This document shows, one piece after another, positions 41,976 to 50,189 of a stretch of DNA of 53,945 nucleotides. The number at the start of each line of letters is the position of its first letter. The first letter of the stretch is position 1. The notes below the pieces were generated by a model. That model searched no databases. It was not told the DNA's origin and saw nothing but the letters and a program-made list of their open reading frames with translations. The stretch lies in NCBI GenBank assembly GCA_937951995.1, contig CALGAG010000206.1, forward strand, positions 1-53,945, written 5' to 3'. This DNA comes from an uncultured Bacillota bacterium (GTDB lineage: Bacteria > Bacillota > Clostridia > Tissierellales > Tissierellaceae). A program made the position numbers and the translations under genes.

Positions 41976-43193
41976 CTAATCAAATAGTCCTTCTATCCTG
42001 CTGTCAATGCCTTCCTGGCTATTGTCATTGACAGGTTCATCCCCTAATTTGAAGTCTTCCTTTAATCTTATTATCCTCACCAGCTTCTGGTCAATATACT
42101 CCTCTGAAATGATTCCATCCCTGACTGCTGCCTCTATTGCCTTAAAGGCCTCCATTACTTCCGTCTCACCATGGCAGATCAGGGCAACATCTCCCCCTGC
42201 CCCTATAAAGTCAACTGCTGCCTCACTTACTGACATCCTGTCTGTTATGGCTCCCATGGTCAGATCATCAGAGAAAAGGACTCCCCTAAAGCCCATCTCA
42301 TCCCTAAGAAGGTCCTCCATTATCCCCTCCGATAAGGATGCAGGCTCCTGGTCAAGGGCAGGAATCAAAAGGTGCCCAACCATCAAGGCTGGTATTCCCT
42401 GATCAACCGAGGCCTGGAAAGGGACCAGCTCAGTTTCATCCAATTCCTCCCTTGATTTTTCTATCACTGGAAGAAGGGTGTGGGAATCCACATCCGTATC
42501 ACCATGGCCTGGGAAGTGCTTTCCAACTGGGACCACCCCCTGGTCACCTATGCCCTTCCAAACCTGAATTCCCAACTGGGCAACAAGGCTTGGATCATTG
42601 GAAATTGCCCTGTTTCCAATCACTGGATTATTGGGGTTTGAATCCACATCAAGAACCGGACTGAAGTTTACATTAAAGCCCAGCCGTCTGAGCTTTTCAC
42701 CCTGGATTGATCCGTACTCATATGCAATTTCCGGATCTCCACTCTCACCTAGGCTTGACTGTGGAGGAAGGTTTCTATAGATTCCTGAAAGCCTGCTTAC
42801 AGGTCCACCCTCCTCATCTACGCCAATAAACAGTTGAACTGGACTGTCTGACTTGATTGTCTTAAGTTCATGGATAAGATTCCTGGTCTCCTCCTCATTT
42901 GTAATATTTCTTCCAAAAAATATGAAACCACCAATATGATAATCCTCAATCAGGGAAACCTCCCGTTCAGATACCTGTGTACCTTCAAATCCAGCCATAA
43001 GCATCTGACCGATTTTCTCCTGAAGGGTCATATCCTCCACAAACTGGGCCAAGACCTCATCCCTTGATGGTGGGTCTGGTTCCTGGGGGGATGGATTCTC
43101 AGCAGGAATTTCTCCAGGAGGGTCATTCTGGACTATAACTCCACAGCCTGAAAGTAGAATTGTCAGTAACAAAATACATATTATCTTCTTCAT
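41976..43193 (-). CDS. nagZ: Beta-N-acetylhexosaminidase lipoprotein (GH3, NagZ-like)
   Basis: A glycoside hydrolase family 3 enzyme (405 residues) that removes terminal N-acetylglucosamine from muropeptides. A signal peptide with lipobox LLSGC places Cys17 at the outer membrane surface, followed by a Pro/Glu-rich linker. The family motif KHFPGHGDTDVDSH (225-238) supplies the Asp-His acid-base pair and FSDDLTMGAI (near 307-316) the nucleophile Asp. Extracellular lipoprotein NagZ is typical of firmicutes. It precedes the ROK kinase by about 15 bases, suggesting a muropeptide salvage pair. Confidence 0.93.
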   Translation of the reverse strand: MKKIICILLLTILLSGCGVIVQNDPPGEIPAENPSPQEPDPPSRDEVLAQFVEDMTLQEKIGQMLMAGFEGTQVSEREVSLIEDYHIGGFIFFGRNITNEEETRNLIHELKTIKSDSPVQLFIGVDEEGGPVSRLSGIYRNLPPQSSLGESGDPEIAYEYGSIQGEKLRRLGFNVNFSPVLDVDSNPNNPVIGNRAISNDPSLVAQLGIQVWKGIGDQGVVPVGKHFPGHGDTDVDSHTLLPVIEKSREELDETELVPFQASVDQGIPALMVGHLLIPALDQEPASLSEGIMEDLLRDEMGFRGVLFSDDLTMGAITDRMSVSEAAVDFIGAGGDVALICHGETEVMEAFKAIEAAVRDGIISEEYIDQKLVRIIRLKEDFKLGDEPVNDNSQEGIDSRIEGLFD

Positions 43194-43204
43194 ATGCCCT
43201 CCAA

Positions 43205-44851
43205 TCAGCTTCCTATGAATTCCCTGAGTATTGAATTGGGCGGGATGCAGCTTTCATCCTCTATTGGGTTGAAATACTTGAGAAACTTAAGGAGTTTTTT
43301 TGCCTCTGAGTAATAGACGCTTTCCGGTGTAACTTCCTGCAAAAGAGGCATGATATATTTTTTCAGTACAGACATTTCATAAACCAGTGAGGAATTGAAC
43401 ATGGCATCTGCCTCCTCCTGGAATGGGAAAATGAATTTCTCCTCACCAGACCTTACTCCCTGCCACATTTCAAAGGTCCTTGAAGGCTCATTGCCCCTGA
43501 ACTTCACATCCCTGACCATCCTTCGGATAAGTCTTGTGTCGGTTGTTGAAATTCTGTTGTGATTGTCTATATTCAACTGGGTCAAGGCGGATATGTACAC
43601 CTTGAACTTGTTCTTTTCAGGTATGTCAATTGTCAGCTTGGGATTAAGGCCGTGAATCCCCTCTATGATTATGGGGTGGTCCCTGTCCACACTTATCCAT
43701 TTTCCTGAGGCTTCCCTTTTACCGGTTATGAAGTTGAACTTTGGAAGCTGTACGGATTCCCCTTCCAAGAGCTTGACCAGGTCACTGTTAAAGAGGTCCA
43801 GATCAATGGCATCAATTGATTCAAAGTCGGGCTCCCCATCCTTCCTTAGGGGTGTATCCTCCCTGTTTACAAAATAGTCGTCCATGGATATTGAAATTGG
43901 CCTTTTCCCATTAACCTTAAGCTGGACTGAAAGTCTGTGTGCAAAGGTTGTCTTCCCGGAGGATGACGGACCTGCAATGAGAATCATGTTTATGTCCGGG
44001 TCAGTACATATTTTGTCTGCAATCTGTGCTATCCGCTTTTCGTGAAGTGCCTCGGATATTAGAATAAGGTCCCGGAGATGTCCATTGTTTATTCTTTCAT
44101 TCAGTGAACCGATGTTGGCCAGGTCAAGTATTTCAAGCCAGTTGTTTGACTCGTTGAAAATTTTTGCAAGCTTCTTCTGGTCCTTGAAATTATCCATGTT
44201 GTAATGGTTCTTTCTGCTTGGGAATAGTATGATCACTCCAGGGTAGTAATATTTCAGCTTGAACTCGTCCACAAAACCCGTTGAGGGTGCAAGATAACCA
44301 TGGAAGGAATCTGTGTGGTCCCCAATCCTGTATATGCTCACCGTATCCTTGTCCATGGATGAAATAAGCCTTACCTTGTCTGAATAATCATGTTCCCTGA
44401 ATATTTCAAGTGCCTCTTCCCTGGAATAGTCCGACCTCTTGATGGGAATATCCCTCTTGATTATCTCTTCCATCTTTTCCTGGAGAATCTCTGTCTCCCT
44501 AAAGGAAATCCCATGCCTGTCATCTAGCTCCGCATAGAGTCCAGGCCCCAGGAAATGATGGATTATGGCATCCTTGTCCGGATACAGTTCTTTGCAGGCC
44601 ATTATGAAGACCGCTGAAATGGTCTTTGTATATATCCTGTATCCATCCACATCCCTGTTATCTAAAAACTGAATCTGGAAACCATCCTCAGCATCCTTGT
44701 ATAGGGGGTAGATCTCATTATTGACCCTTGCACCCAGATACCTCATGTGGTCAGACCCATGCACCTTTTTTGAAACATCCAAAAGGGTTGTCCCCTCCGG
44801 CATCTGTAGTTCTCCATAACCCTCAACTGCCAAACTTATCTGCTTTCCCAA
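43205..44851 (-). CDS. TGS-domain nucleoside (uridine-type) kinase
   Basis: A fusion protein (548 residues) seen in clostridia and Thermotoga: an N-terminal TGS domain (about 5-65), a region similar to the second additional domain of threonyl-tRNA synthetase (about 80-225), and a uridine-kinase-like P-loop kinase (about 260-540). The kinase has AGPSSSGKTTF (near 293-303), SISMDDYF and IIEGIHGLNP. The tRNA-synthetase-like part keeps only fragments of the usual metal-binding pattern. I favour a TTG start at 44851, 8 bases after GAGG and one base after the upstream stop codon; a TTG at 44872 is alternative. The natural substrate is not certain. Confidence 0.88.
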   Translation of the reverse strand: MGKQISLAVEGYGELQMPEGTTLLDVSKKVHGSDHMRYLGARVNNEIYPLYKDAEDGFQIQFLDNRDVDGYRIYTKTISAVFIMACKELYPDKDAIIHHFLGPGLYAELDDRHGISFRETEILQEKMEEIIKRDIPIKRSDYSREEALEIFREHDYSDKVRLISSMDKDTVSIYRIGDHTDSFHGYLAPSTGFVDEFKLKYYYPGVIILFPSRKNHYNMDNFKDQKKLAKIFNESNNWLEILDLANIGSLNERINNGHLRDLILISEALHEKRIAQIADKICTDPDINMILIAGPSSSGKTTFAHRLSVQLKVNGKRPISISMDDYFVNREDTPLRKDGEPDFESIDAIDLDLFNSDLVKLLEGESVQLPKFNFITGKREASGKWISVDRDHPIIIEGIHGLNPKLTIDIPEKNKFKVYISALTQLNIDNHNRISTTDTRLIRRMVRDVKFRGNEPSRTFEMWQGVRSGEEKFIFPFQEEADAMFNSSLVYEMSVLKKYIMPLLQEVTPESVYYSEAKKLLKFLKYFNPIEDESCIPPNSILREFIGS

Positions 44852-44852
44852 A

Positions 44853-45833
44853 TCAATCACCTCGCTGACCAAACAAATCCTTTTCTATACGTGCGAACAA
44901 TCCACCTGCAGGGGCTGTAAACTCCCTGGTGTTAAGGTAATCAAGAGGCTCTTCCATACCCTGAAGTACCAGCCTGTAGCCGTGAAGCCACTGGTCTGTC
45001 AGACCGTATTTGCTTTTGAAATCCTCATTTATCCTTCTGTTGCCATATTTTCTGTCACCTATTACGGGATATCCCAGGGATGCCAGATGACTCCTGATCT
45101 GGTGGGTCCTTCCTGTTATAAGCTCCACCTCTAGGAGTGTGTAGTCACCCTCCCTTTTGAGAACCTTGAACCTGGTCCAGATTTCCTTGCCACCTTCTGA
45201 ATCATCGTCACTTATCTCAACCCTGTTCCTTTCCTCATCCTTTGTGAGAAATGCCTTGTGCTCAAAATCCTTGTCCACCCTACCCTTGACGATTGTCATG
45301 TAGTACTTGCCCACATGTCCCTCCTTGATGGCCTGGTTGACAAGCTGAAGACTCTGGTAATTCTTTGCACCAATGATTATCCCGGAGGTGTTCCTGTCCA
45401 GCCTGTTGCAGATTGAAGGCGTAAAGGTCTTCTCCAGCCTTGGAACATAGTCTCCATTGTCTATAAGATAGCCAACCAGGGCATCCACTACATTATCCTG
45501 GAATTCCTCGCCGGTTCCATGGGAAAGAAGCCCCACAGGCTTGTTCATAAGCACAATGTTTTCATCCTCATATACTATGTCCAGGTCGATTCGGGACCTT
45601 TTGTGCTGCCTTTCACCCTTGAATTTCTCTATGGTTTCCTCTGCCAGGTACAGCTGTACAAGGTCTCCCTCCTCCAGCATCATGTCCGGCTTGGCCCTTT
45701 CGTCGTTGACCTTTATGTTCTTCTTTCTGATCATTTTGTAGATGAAGCCCTGTGTCGCATCTGCCAGGTATTTCTTCAAAAATCTGTCAAGCCTTTGCTG
45801 ACTCTCATTTTTCTCTATCCTTAGTTCTCTCAA
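44853..45833 (-). CDS. RluC/RluD-family pseudouridine synthase with S4 domain
   Basis: A 326-residue synthase that makes pseudouridine in large-subunit rRNA. The S4 RNA-binding domain occupies about 12-65 (QQRLDRFLKKYLADATQGF), followed by the catalytic domain with CNRLDRNTSGIIIGAK around residue 140 and GRTHQIRSHLASLGYPVIGD. The start is TTG, 7 bases after AAGGTGAG. It heads a seven-gene operon running to 33886. With 18840-19739 and 47087-47806, three pseudouridine synthases lie within 30 kb. Confidence 0.92.
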   Translation of the reverse strand: MRELRIEKNESQQRLDRFLKKYLADATQGFIYKMIRKKNIKVNDERAKPDMMLEEGDLVQLYLAEETIEKFKGERQHKRSRIDLDIVYEDENIVLMNKPVGLLSHGTGEEFQDNVVDALVGYLIDNGDYVPRLEKTFTPSICNRLDRNTSGIIIGAKNYQSLQLVNQAIKEGHVGKYYMTIVKGRVDKDFEHKAFLTKDEERNRVEISDDDSEGGKEIWTRFKVLKREGDYTLLEVELITGRTHQIRSHLASLGYPVIGDRKYGNRRINEDFKSKYGLTDQWLHGYRLVLQGMEEPLDYLNTREFTAPAGGLFARIEKDLFGQRGD

Positions 45834-45864
45834 AGTTTATCTCACCTTTTCCTCTCTTTTATGT

Positions 45865-45874
45865 TATAATTATA
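45865..45874. promoter_or_regulatory. Overlapping divergent -10 elements
   Basis: On the plus strand TATAAT (45865-45870) with a preceding TGT could drive the MltG-like gene. On the minus strand TATAAT (45869-45874) could drive the RluD-headed operon. The two share two bases, so only one polymerase could bind at a time. Neither has a strong -35. Confidence 0.45.
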
Positions 45875-45935
45875 CTACAATATGAGTGAAAAAGGAAAGA
45901 AACAGGCGTTTTAGAGGACATAGAGGTGAACTTGG

Positions 45936-46448
45936 ATGAAGTTTGTGGATAAGGCAAGGGATGTATTGTACGACTCGGTTGACTATATATTTATGATCGT
46001 CATAGTTCTTCTTGTAGTGGGAGTGATTGGCTGGAGACTTGACGTTCTTTTTGCGAAGGATGCATTGGAATCTCACCCTTCCGGACAGGTGATCGTCGAC
46101 AACACTGGGAGGGGAGAAGATGAACCAAACCAGCCACCGGATGAGCTTGAGGTCATAGTGGAAGGTGAGGAAGAGGCTGGAGACCAGGAGGAACCCGCAC
46201 AGGAGCCACAGAATCAGCCTGAGCAACCTGCACAGCCATCAGCCACAATTGTACAGGTTGAAATCCCCGTGGGGAGCATGCCCGGTAAAATTGGGCTTAT
46301 ACTGGAAGAGCAGGGGCTTGTGACCAGCAGCAGGGAATTCATTGCCAAGGCTGTTGAACTGGGTCTGGATACCAAGCTTAAGTCCGGTACCTATAATATC
46401 CAGCTTGGACTACCAACTGAAGATGTAGTAAGACTTCTTACAAATTAA
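45936..46448 (+). CDS. Short MltG/YceG-like membrane protein lacking the lytic domain
   Basis: A protein of 170 residues with one membrane helix (about 18-35), a long acidic and Pro/Gln-rich linker (about 50-110) and a C-terminal segment of about 60 residues. That segment (VEIPVGSMPGKIGLILEEQG, then FIAKAVELG and LKSGTYNIQLG) matches the N-terminal LysM-like part of the endolytic transglycosylase MltG. The catalytic domain with its Glu is absent, so it cannot cleave glycan by itself. The stop codon is followed by a clean terminator, so this is a complete short protein, not a window-edge fragment. Confidence 0.82.
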   Translation: MKFVDKARDVLYDSVDYIFMIVIVLLVVGVIGWRLDVLFAKDALESHPSGQVIVDNTGRGEDEPNQPPDELEVIVEGEEEAGDQEEPAQEPQNQPEQPAQPSATIVQVEIPVGSMPGKIGLILEEQGLVTSSREFIAKAVELGLDTKLKSGTYNIQLGLPTEDVVRLLTN

Positions 46449-46474
46449 AAGACTGGCTATTCAGCCAGTCTTTT
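46447..46474. terminator. Bidirectional terminator
   Basis: A 12-base-pair perfect stem (46447-46458 with 46463-46474) and ATTC loop, with A residues on the left and TTTTCTTT on the right. It ends the MltG-like gene on the plus strand and the gene at 46480 on the minus strand. Confidence 0.92.
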
Positions 46475-46479
46475 CTTTA

Positions 46480-47040
46480 TTAGTACGTCTCGTTTATATA
46501 CTCGTCTATTACCGACACCCTTCTCTTCTCGGAAAAGACACCTTCAGCCTTTAGAATATCAAGTAGCCAGATGGCCTTTGAGTGGAAGATGGCCTCCTTG
46601 TAATCAAGGAGTAGTATCTCGTAAAGCTTGTCCTTTAAACCCTTGGATTCACACTTGATAAAGTATGCCTCCACCCCTTCAAATTCAATGAGCCTAAGCA
46701 AGGCAAGGGCAGACTTGTCCTTTTCATGGTAATAGTTGTTTCCCTTGTTCAGGTACTGTACGTAGTATTTTTGGTGCTTGCCGGAAGCCTTGACCTCCTT
46801 GGCCAGCATCCTGAAGTACTTGGCCAGGACATTGTAGTACTGGTAGTTATACATACCCTTTTCAAAGCTGTCCACCTTAAGGAAGGGCTTTACGTTCATC
46901 CTTCTTACGAAATCGTAGTTGTACTCCAGAAACTCCCTCTTGGTTATGTCTCCATTTTCATACTGTGTAATCAGCGAAGACCTGTGTTCAAAGAAGGTTG
47001 CAAACAATCCTTTTTTTCTGTGATAAATCAAATTATACAC
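46480..47040 (-). CDS. Conserved clostridial hypothetical protein
   Basis: I cannot assign a function. The protein (186 residues) is helical, soluble and rich in Tyr, Lys and aromatic residues, with stretches such as FFEHRSSLITQYENGDITKREFLEYNYDF that look like a conserved small clostridial family. No catalytic motif is visible. The start is uncertain: GTG at 47040, or TTG at 47031 which has GGGTG 6 bases upstream. It is transcribed alone, probably from a promoter with an extended -10 at 47074-47079. Confidence 0.75.
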   Translation of the reverse strand: MYNLIYHRKKGLFATFFEHRSSLITQYENGDITKREFLEYNYDFVRRMNVKPFLKVDSFEKGMYNYQYYNVLAKYFRMLAKEVKASGKHQKYYVQYLNKGNNYYHEKDKSALALLRLIEFEGVEAYFIKCESKGLKDKLYEILLLDYKEAIFHSKAIWLLDILKAEGVFSEKRRVSVIDEYINETY

Positions 47041-47073
47041 CCATTCTAATATTATACTTTGTTCCTAGTGGCT

Positions 47074-47079
47074 ATTATA
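47074..47079 (-). promoter_or_regulatory. Extended -10 upstream of the hypothetical gene
   Basis: On the minus strand TATAAT is preceded by TGG. TTGCTG lies 16 bases upstream as a possible -35. A second TATAAT (47051-47056) lies 17 bases downstream but would leave almost no leader. Confidence 0.4.
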
Positions 47080-47086
47080 CCATAAA

Positions 47087-47806
47087 TCACCTGTCCAGCA
47101 ACAATCTAATTTCCTCTTCAGTCAATTCCCTGTATTGTCCTGGCTCAAGAGACTCGTCCAAATAGAGGGGACCCATTCTGATCCTCTTAAGGTATGAAAC
47201 CCTCATTCCAAGGGCTGCCACCATCCTTTTAACCTGGTGGTACTTGCCCTCCTGAATTGTTATTTCGGCTGCGGAAACAGGCCCGGAAGAAATTATATTA
47301 AGCTGGGCTGGAAGTGTATGGTAACCATCATCCAGGAGAATTCCCCTGCTAAATTCCTCCACATGTTCATCAGTAAGCCTTCCCTCTATTGTTGCATGGT
47401 AGGTCTTGTCCACCTTTTTCTTAGGGGATAGGAGGTCGTGAGCAAGCTTTCCGTCGTTGGTTATGAGCAGGAGGCCTTCAGTATCCTTGTCCAGTCTTCC
47501 AACTGGAAATGGCCTGAAATTTCTATGGAAATCATCCAGAAGCTCAATAACAGTCGAGTCTCTGGGATCGTCAGTTGAGGAGACCAAATCCTTGGGCTTG
47601 TTCATCTGAAGATATATGAACTCCCTGTATCTGATTGTTTTGCCACCGCAAACTATCTCATCCCCCTCAACATCCACCTTGAAGTCAGATGCCTTCATAA
47701 CCTTTCCATTTACTGTGACCATTCCGGCCTTTACCATCTCCTTGACTTCCTTCCTGGATCCCACCCCCATGTTGGATAGAACCTTGTCAAGTCTCTCCTT
47801 TCTCAC
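47087..47806 (-). CDS. RsuA/RluB-family pseudouridine synthase
   Basis: A 239-residue rRNA pseudouridine synthase. The N-terminal S4 domain (about 1-60: ERLDKVLSNMGVGSRKEVKEM) is followed by the catalytic core with GRLDKDTEGLLLITNDG around residue 103 and EGKYHQVKRMVAALG near 190. The GRLDxDTEG form marks the RsuA/RluB/RluE/RluF group, not the RluA/RluD group. The start is GTG after GGGGGGTG. It stands alone after a terminator at 47826-47852. Confidence 0.92.
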   Translation of the reverse strand: MRKERLDKVLSNMGVGSRKEVKEMVKAGMVTVNGKVMKASDFKVDVEGDEIVCGGKTIRYREFIYLQMNKPKDLVSSTDDPRDSTVIELLDDFHRNFRPFPVGRLDKDTEGLLLITNDGKLAHDLLSPKKKVDKTYHATIEGRLTDEHVEEFSRGILLDDGYHTLPAQLNIISSGPVSAAEITIQEGKYHQVKRMVAALGMRVSYLKRIRMGPLYLDESLEPGQYRELTEEEIRLLLDR

Positions 47807-47825
47807 AGCTTCACCCCCCTTTTCT

Positions 47826-47852
47826 AAAAAACTAAAGGAGCCCGAAGGCTCC
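47826..47852 (-). terminator. Terminator with UUCG tetraloop
   Basis: On the minus strand GGAGCC-TTCG-GGCTCC is followed by TTTAGTTTTTT. It lies 5 bases after the stop codon of the P-loop gene and before the RsuA-type gene. UUCG is an exceptionally stable loop. Confidence 0.9.
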
Positions 47853-47856
47853 CTCC

Positions 47857-48279
47857 CTAAACTTCTATTTCCAGGCAGTATGGTCTAAGATTTTCAGGTA
47901 CCTCAGCCATTGTGTAATCGATATTGATATAGAACTCAACCTCATACTTTTCAGATATCCTCTTCAGAGAGTCAATTAAGTAAACCATGTCATTGAACTC
48001 AACCTTCATGACCTTGTAGATTCCGTCCACATAGATTTTTTCCAGATCGTAATCCATTGCCATTATCCCACATAAAAAGCCATAGAAGGACCGCACATTA
48101 AGCACGTTGAACTCCATGGCATTAATTAATCTAACATTATAATTCAAGCTGAATATGTGATTATCGTCCACATCAACAAAAGCAATATTGCCATTGCCCT
48201 CTGCCATATCCTTGTTGGCGTTGTCGATTAACCACTTTGTCTTCCCTGACCCCTTCTCACCTAAAATGAATTTAACCAT
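47857..48279 (-). CDS. Small P-loop NTPase-like protein of unknown function
   Basis: A protein of 140 residues beginning with a textbook Walker A (GEKGSGKTK, 7-15). A plausible Walker B is the hydrophobic strand ending in VDGIYKV near 85, or INIDYT near 120, but neither is clear. It is too short for a full AAA domain. Database entries for such clostridial proteins often carry vague ATPase names. AAGGTGG lies 6 bases before the ATG. It is bounded by its own terminator and probably monocistronic or linked to the radical SAM gene upstream (49-base gap). Confidence 0.82.
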   Translation of the reverse strand: MVKFILGEKGSGKTKWLIDNANKDMAEGNGNIAFVDVDDNHIFSLNYNVRLINAMEFNVLNVRSFYGFLCGIMAMDYDLEKIYVDGIYKVMKVEFNDMVYLIDSLKRISEKYEVEFYINIDYTMAEVPENLRPYCLEIEV

Positions 48280-48328
48280 GATAAACCACCTTACCTTTCT
48301 TGTCTTAATATTATCCTACTTCAGATGA

Positions 48329-49279
48329 TTAATTAAAGATTCCTAAGGCTTTACCTCCAAGGTAATTGAATTTGCTGCCTTGGAAAGTATTTTCATGTTT
48401 CATGCGGTGAACTATTTCATCCCTGATCTTCCACCATGACTCCTGCCAGTTGACAAAAATCGCGCCTTCCTCTGGAGCCCTCCCGATGATTCTTTGGACT
48501 ACGATCTCGGGATCTAGATACTCCAAAAATGTTATTGCTCTTCTGATGTACTCTTCTCTGGAATGAAGCTTGAATTCACCTTTTTCATACTGGTCTGCCA
48601 GTATGGTGTTCTCCATCAAGTAGAGACTGTGAAGCTTTATCTCATTAACACCGAGAGCTGATATCACCCTCGCTGTCTCAATGACATCCGCCATGTCGTC
48701 CCAAGGCAGATTCAGGATCACGTGAGCACATGACCTGAGGCCATGGGTCCTGATGTTGATCACTGCATCTATAAACTCAGCCAGTCCGTGGCCCCTGTTT
48801 ACCTTCCTGAGACTATGATAATTGACGGTCTGTAGTCCCAACTCGATTGTTATATCTATACCCTTATTATACTGGATATCACTTAAAAATTGCAAATATT
48901 TCGAATTGATACAGTCAGGCCTTGTAGATATTGAAATTCCAACTATATCTTCCTGAAGCGCCTGATTAACATAGGATTTAAAATCCTCCAGGGCCATATA
49001 TGTGTTGGAAAAATTCTGAAAATATGCTATGAATTTTTTTGCCTTGTACTTTTTACCTATATGGTCCATGTTAATGGACAGCTGGTCCCCTACGGACATG
49101 CATGAAGAAAGGTTTTCAAAAGACCCTCCCTCTTCACCGCAGAAGGTACATCCTCCCTTGCTCAGGTTGCCGTCACGGTTGGGACAGGTTAGGGGGAGTT
49201 TTACGGGGAGCTTGTAAACCTTCTCGCCATATTTGTCCTTTAGATAGGTTGAATATACGTTGTAAACTTCCTTTTCCAC
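48329..49279 (-). CDS. Radical SAM protein, YtqA/MnmL type
   Basis: A radical S-adenosylmethionine enzyme (316 residues) of the TIGR01212/YtqA group. The [4Fe-4S]-binding cysteines are C32, C44 and C47 in TCPNRDG-to-GGCTFCGEEG, a CX11CX2C pattern typical of this group and unlike the classic CX3CX2C. Other conserved stretches are YFQNFSNTY, ISTRPDCI and ELGLQTVNYHSL. B. subtilis YtqA has been implicated in wobble-uridine modification of tRNA (conversion of cmnm5 to nm5 groups); I recall this and cannot verify it here. It lies 15 bases downstream of the HAD phosphatase gene. Confidence 0.92.
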   Translation of the reverse strand: MEKEVYNVYSTYLKDKYGEKVYKLPVKLPLTCPNRDGNLSKGGCTFCGEEGGSFENLSSCMSVGDQLSINMDHIGKKYKAKKFIAYFQNFSNTYMALEDFKSYVNQALQEDIVGISISTRPDCINSKYLQFLSDIQYNKGIDITIELGLQTVNYHSLRKVNRGHGLAEFIDAVINIRTHGLRSCAHVILNLPWDDMADVIETARVISALGVNEIKLHSLYLMENTILADQYEKGEFKLHSREEYIRRAITFLEYLDPEIVVQRIIGRAPEEGAIFVNWQESWWKIRDEIVHRMKHENTFQGSKFNYLGGKALGIFN

Positions 49280-49294
49280 ATTACACCTCTGCTT

Positions 49295-50128
49295 CTAAAA
49301 ATTTAAAACCTTCCCAAGAACACGGGCAAGGCCTGAATGGTCATTGTCCCATTCAGTTACAATATCTGCAGCTGCCTTGGCCAGTCCGCTTCCATTCTTC
49401 ATTGCAATTCCAAGTCCAGCATTTAGGATCATGTCCACATCGTTGTTGTCATCTCCAATTGCAATTATTTCATCCCGGTTCACACCAATGGATTCAGCAT
49501 ACTCATGGAGGGTCTTCCACTTGCTTCCCCCTGGGTTCATGGCCTCATACATGGCCTCTGCAATGTAGATGTTCTCAAGAACATGTGAGCTATACCTGTC
49601 CGGGTACTTCTGACCGATCATGTCACTGAAGGTTTTCACGGCCTTGTAGTCACCTGGAAACACCACTGCCAGGATCCTGTCAAGCTGATAGAAATCTCTT
49701 TCAGGCAGGACGAGATACCTCTTGTCCTGCTCGGTGAGATACTTCATGTGTTCCCCTTCCTGGTCATCCTTCTCCACCACCATGTCAATCCCCTCAAGGT
49801 ACCTGTCAATGTGGACTATTCCCCGAAGCTTGTGGTCCTTGGCCTCCTTGAGAATGTCCAGGTAAGATCCCCTGTCAAGGAACTTTGATATGAGCACAAC
49901 ATCATCCAGGGAGCTCCTAACGATATTCCCGTTGTTTGCCATTATCACAAGGTGGCTGTCCAGGTCCTTGACCAGCATTTTGGCGGAGTAGTACCTTCTT
50001 CCCGTTGCAATCACAACCTGGTATCCCAACCCAATAAGCCGATTGACAGCATCCCTGTTCTCCTCAGAAATCCGCTTGCTGCTGTTAAGCAATGTCCCAT
50101 CAAGGTCTATGGCAATAAGTCTATACAA
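49295..50128 (-). CDS. Cof-type HAD hydrolase
   Basis: A haloacid-dehalogenase-superfamily phosphatase of the Cof/YkrA class IIB type (277 residues). Motif 1 is IAIDLDGTLLNSSKRIS (near 5-21), motif 2 IATGRR (near 43-48), and motif 4 AIGDDNNDVDMI (near 222-233) with the usual C2 cap between. Substrates of this class are phosphosugars or cofactors such as flavins. I place the start at TTG 50128, 8 bases after GAGG; the longer open frame crosses a terminator palindrome and is not coding. Confidence 0.9.
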   Translation of the reverse strand: MYRLIAIDLDGTLLNSSKRISEENRDAVNRLIGLGYQVVIATGRRYYSAKMLVKDLDSHLVIMANNGNIVRSSLDDVVLISKFLDRGSYLDILKEAKDHKLRGIVHIDRYLEGIDMVVEKDDQEGEHMKYLTEQDKRYLVLPERDFYQLDRILAVVFPGDYKAVKTFSDMIGQKYPDRYSSHVLENIYIAEAMYEAMNPGGSKWKTLHEYAESIGVNRDEIIAIGDDNNDVDMILNAGLGIAMKNGSGLAKAAADIVTEWDNDHSGLARVLGKVLNF

Positions 50129-50149
50129 AAATCTCACCTCATATTTGAA

Positions 50150-50179
50150 AAGAAAGTACCTTGCAGCTGCAAGGTACTT
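50150..50179 (-). terminator. Terminator from a 26-base perfect palindrome
   Basis: Bases 50154-50179 form a perfect palindrome centred on GCAGCTGC. On the minus strand it is followed by a U-rich stretch (TTTCTTTTC), so it should terminate transcription of the DUF1292 gene. The HAD gene begins about 22 bases beyond it with no clear promoter between, so partial readthrough is likely. Confidence 0.8.
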
Positions 50180-50189
50180 CCAGATTGGA

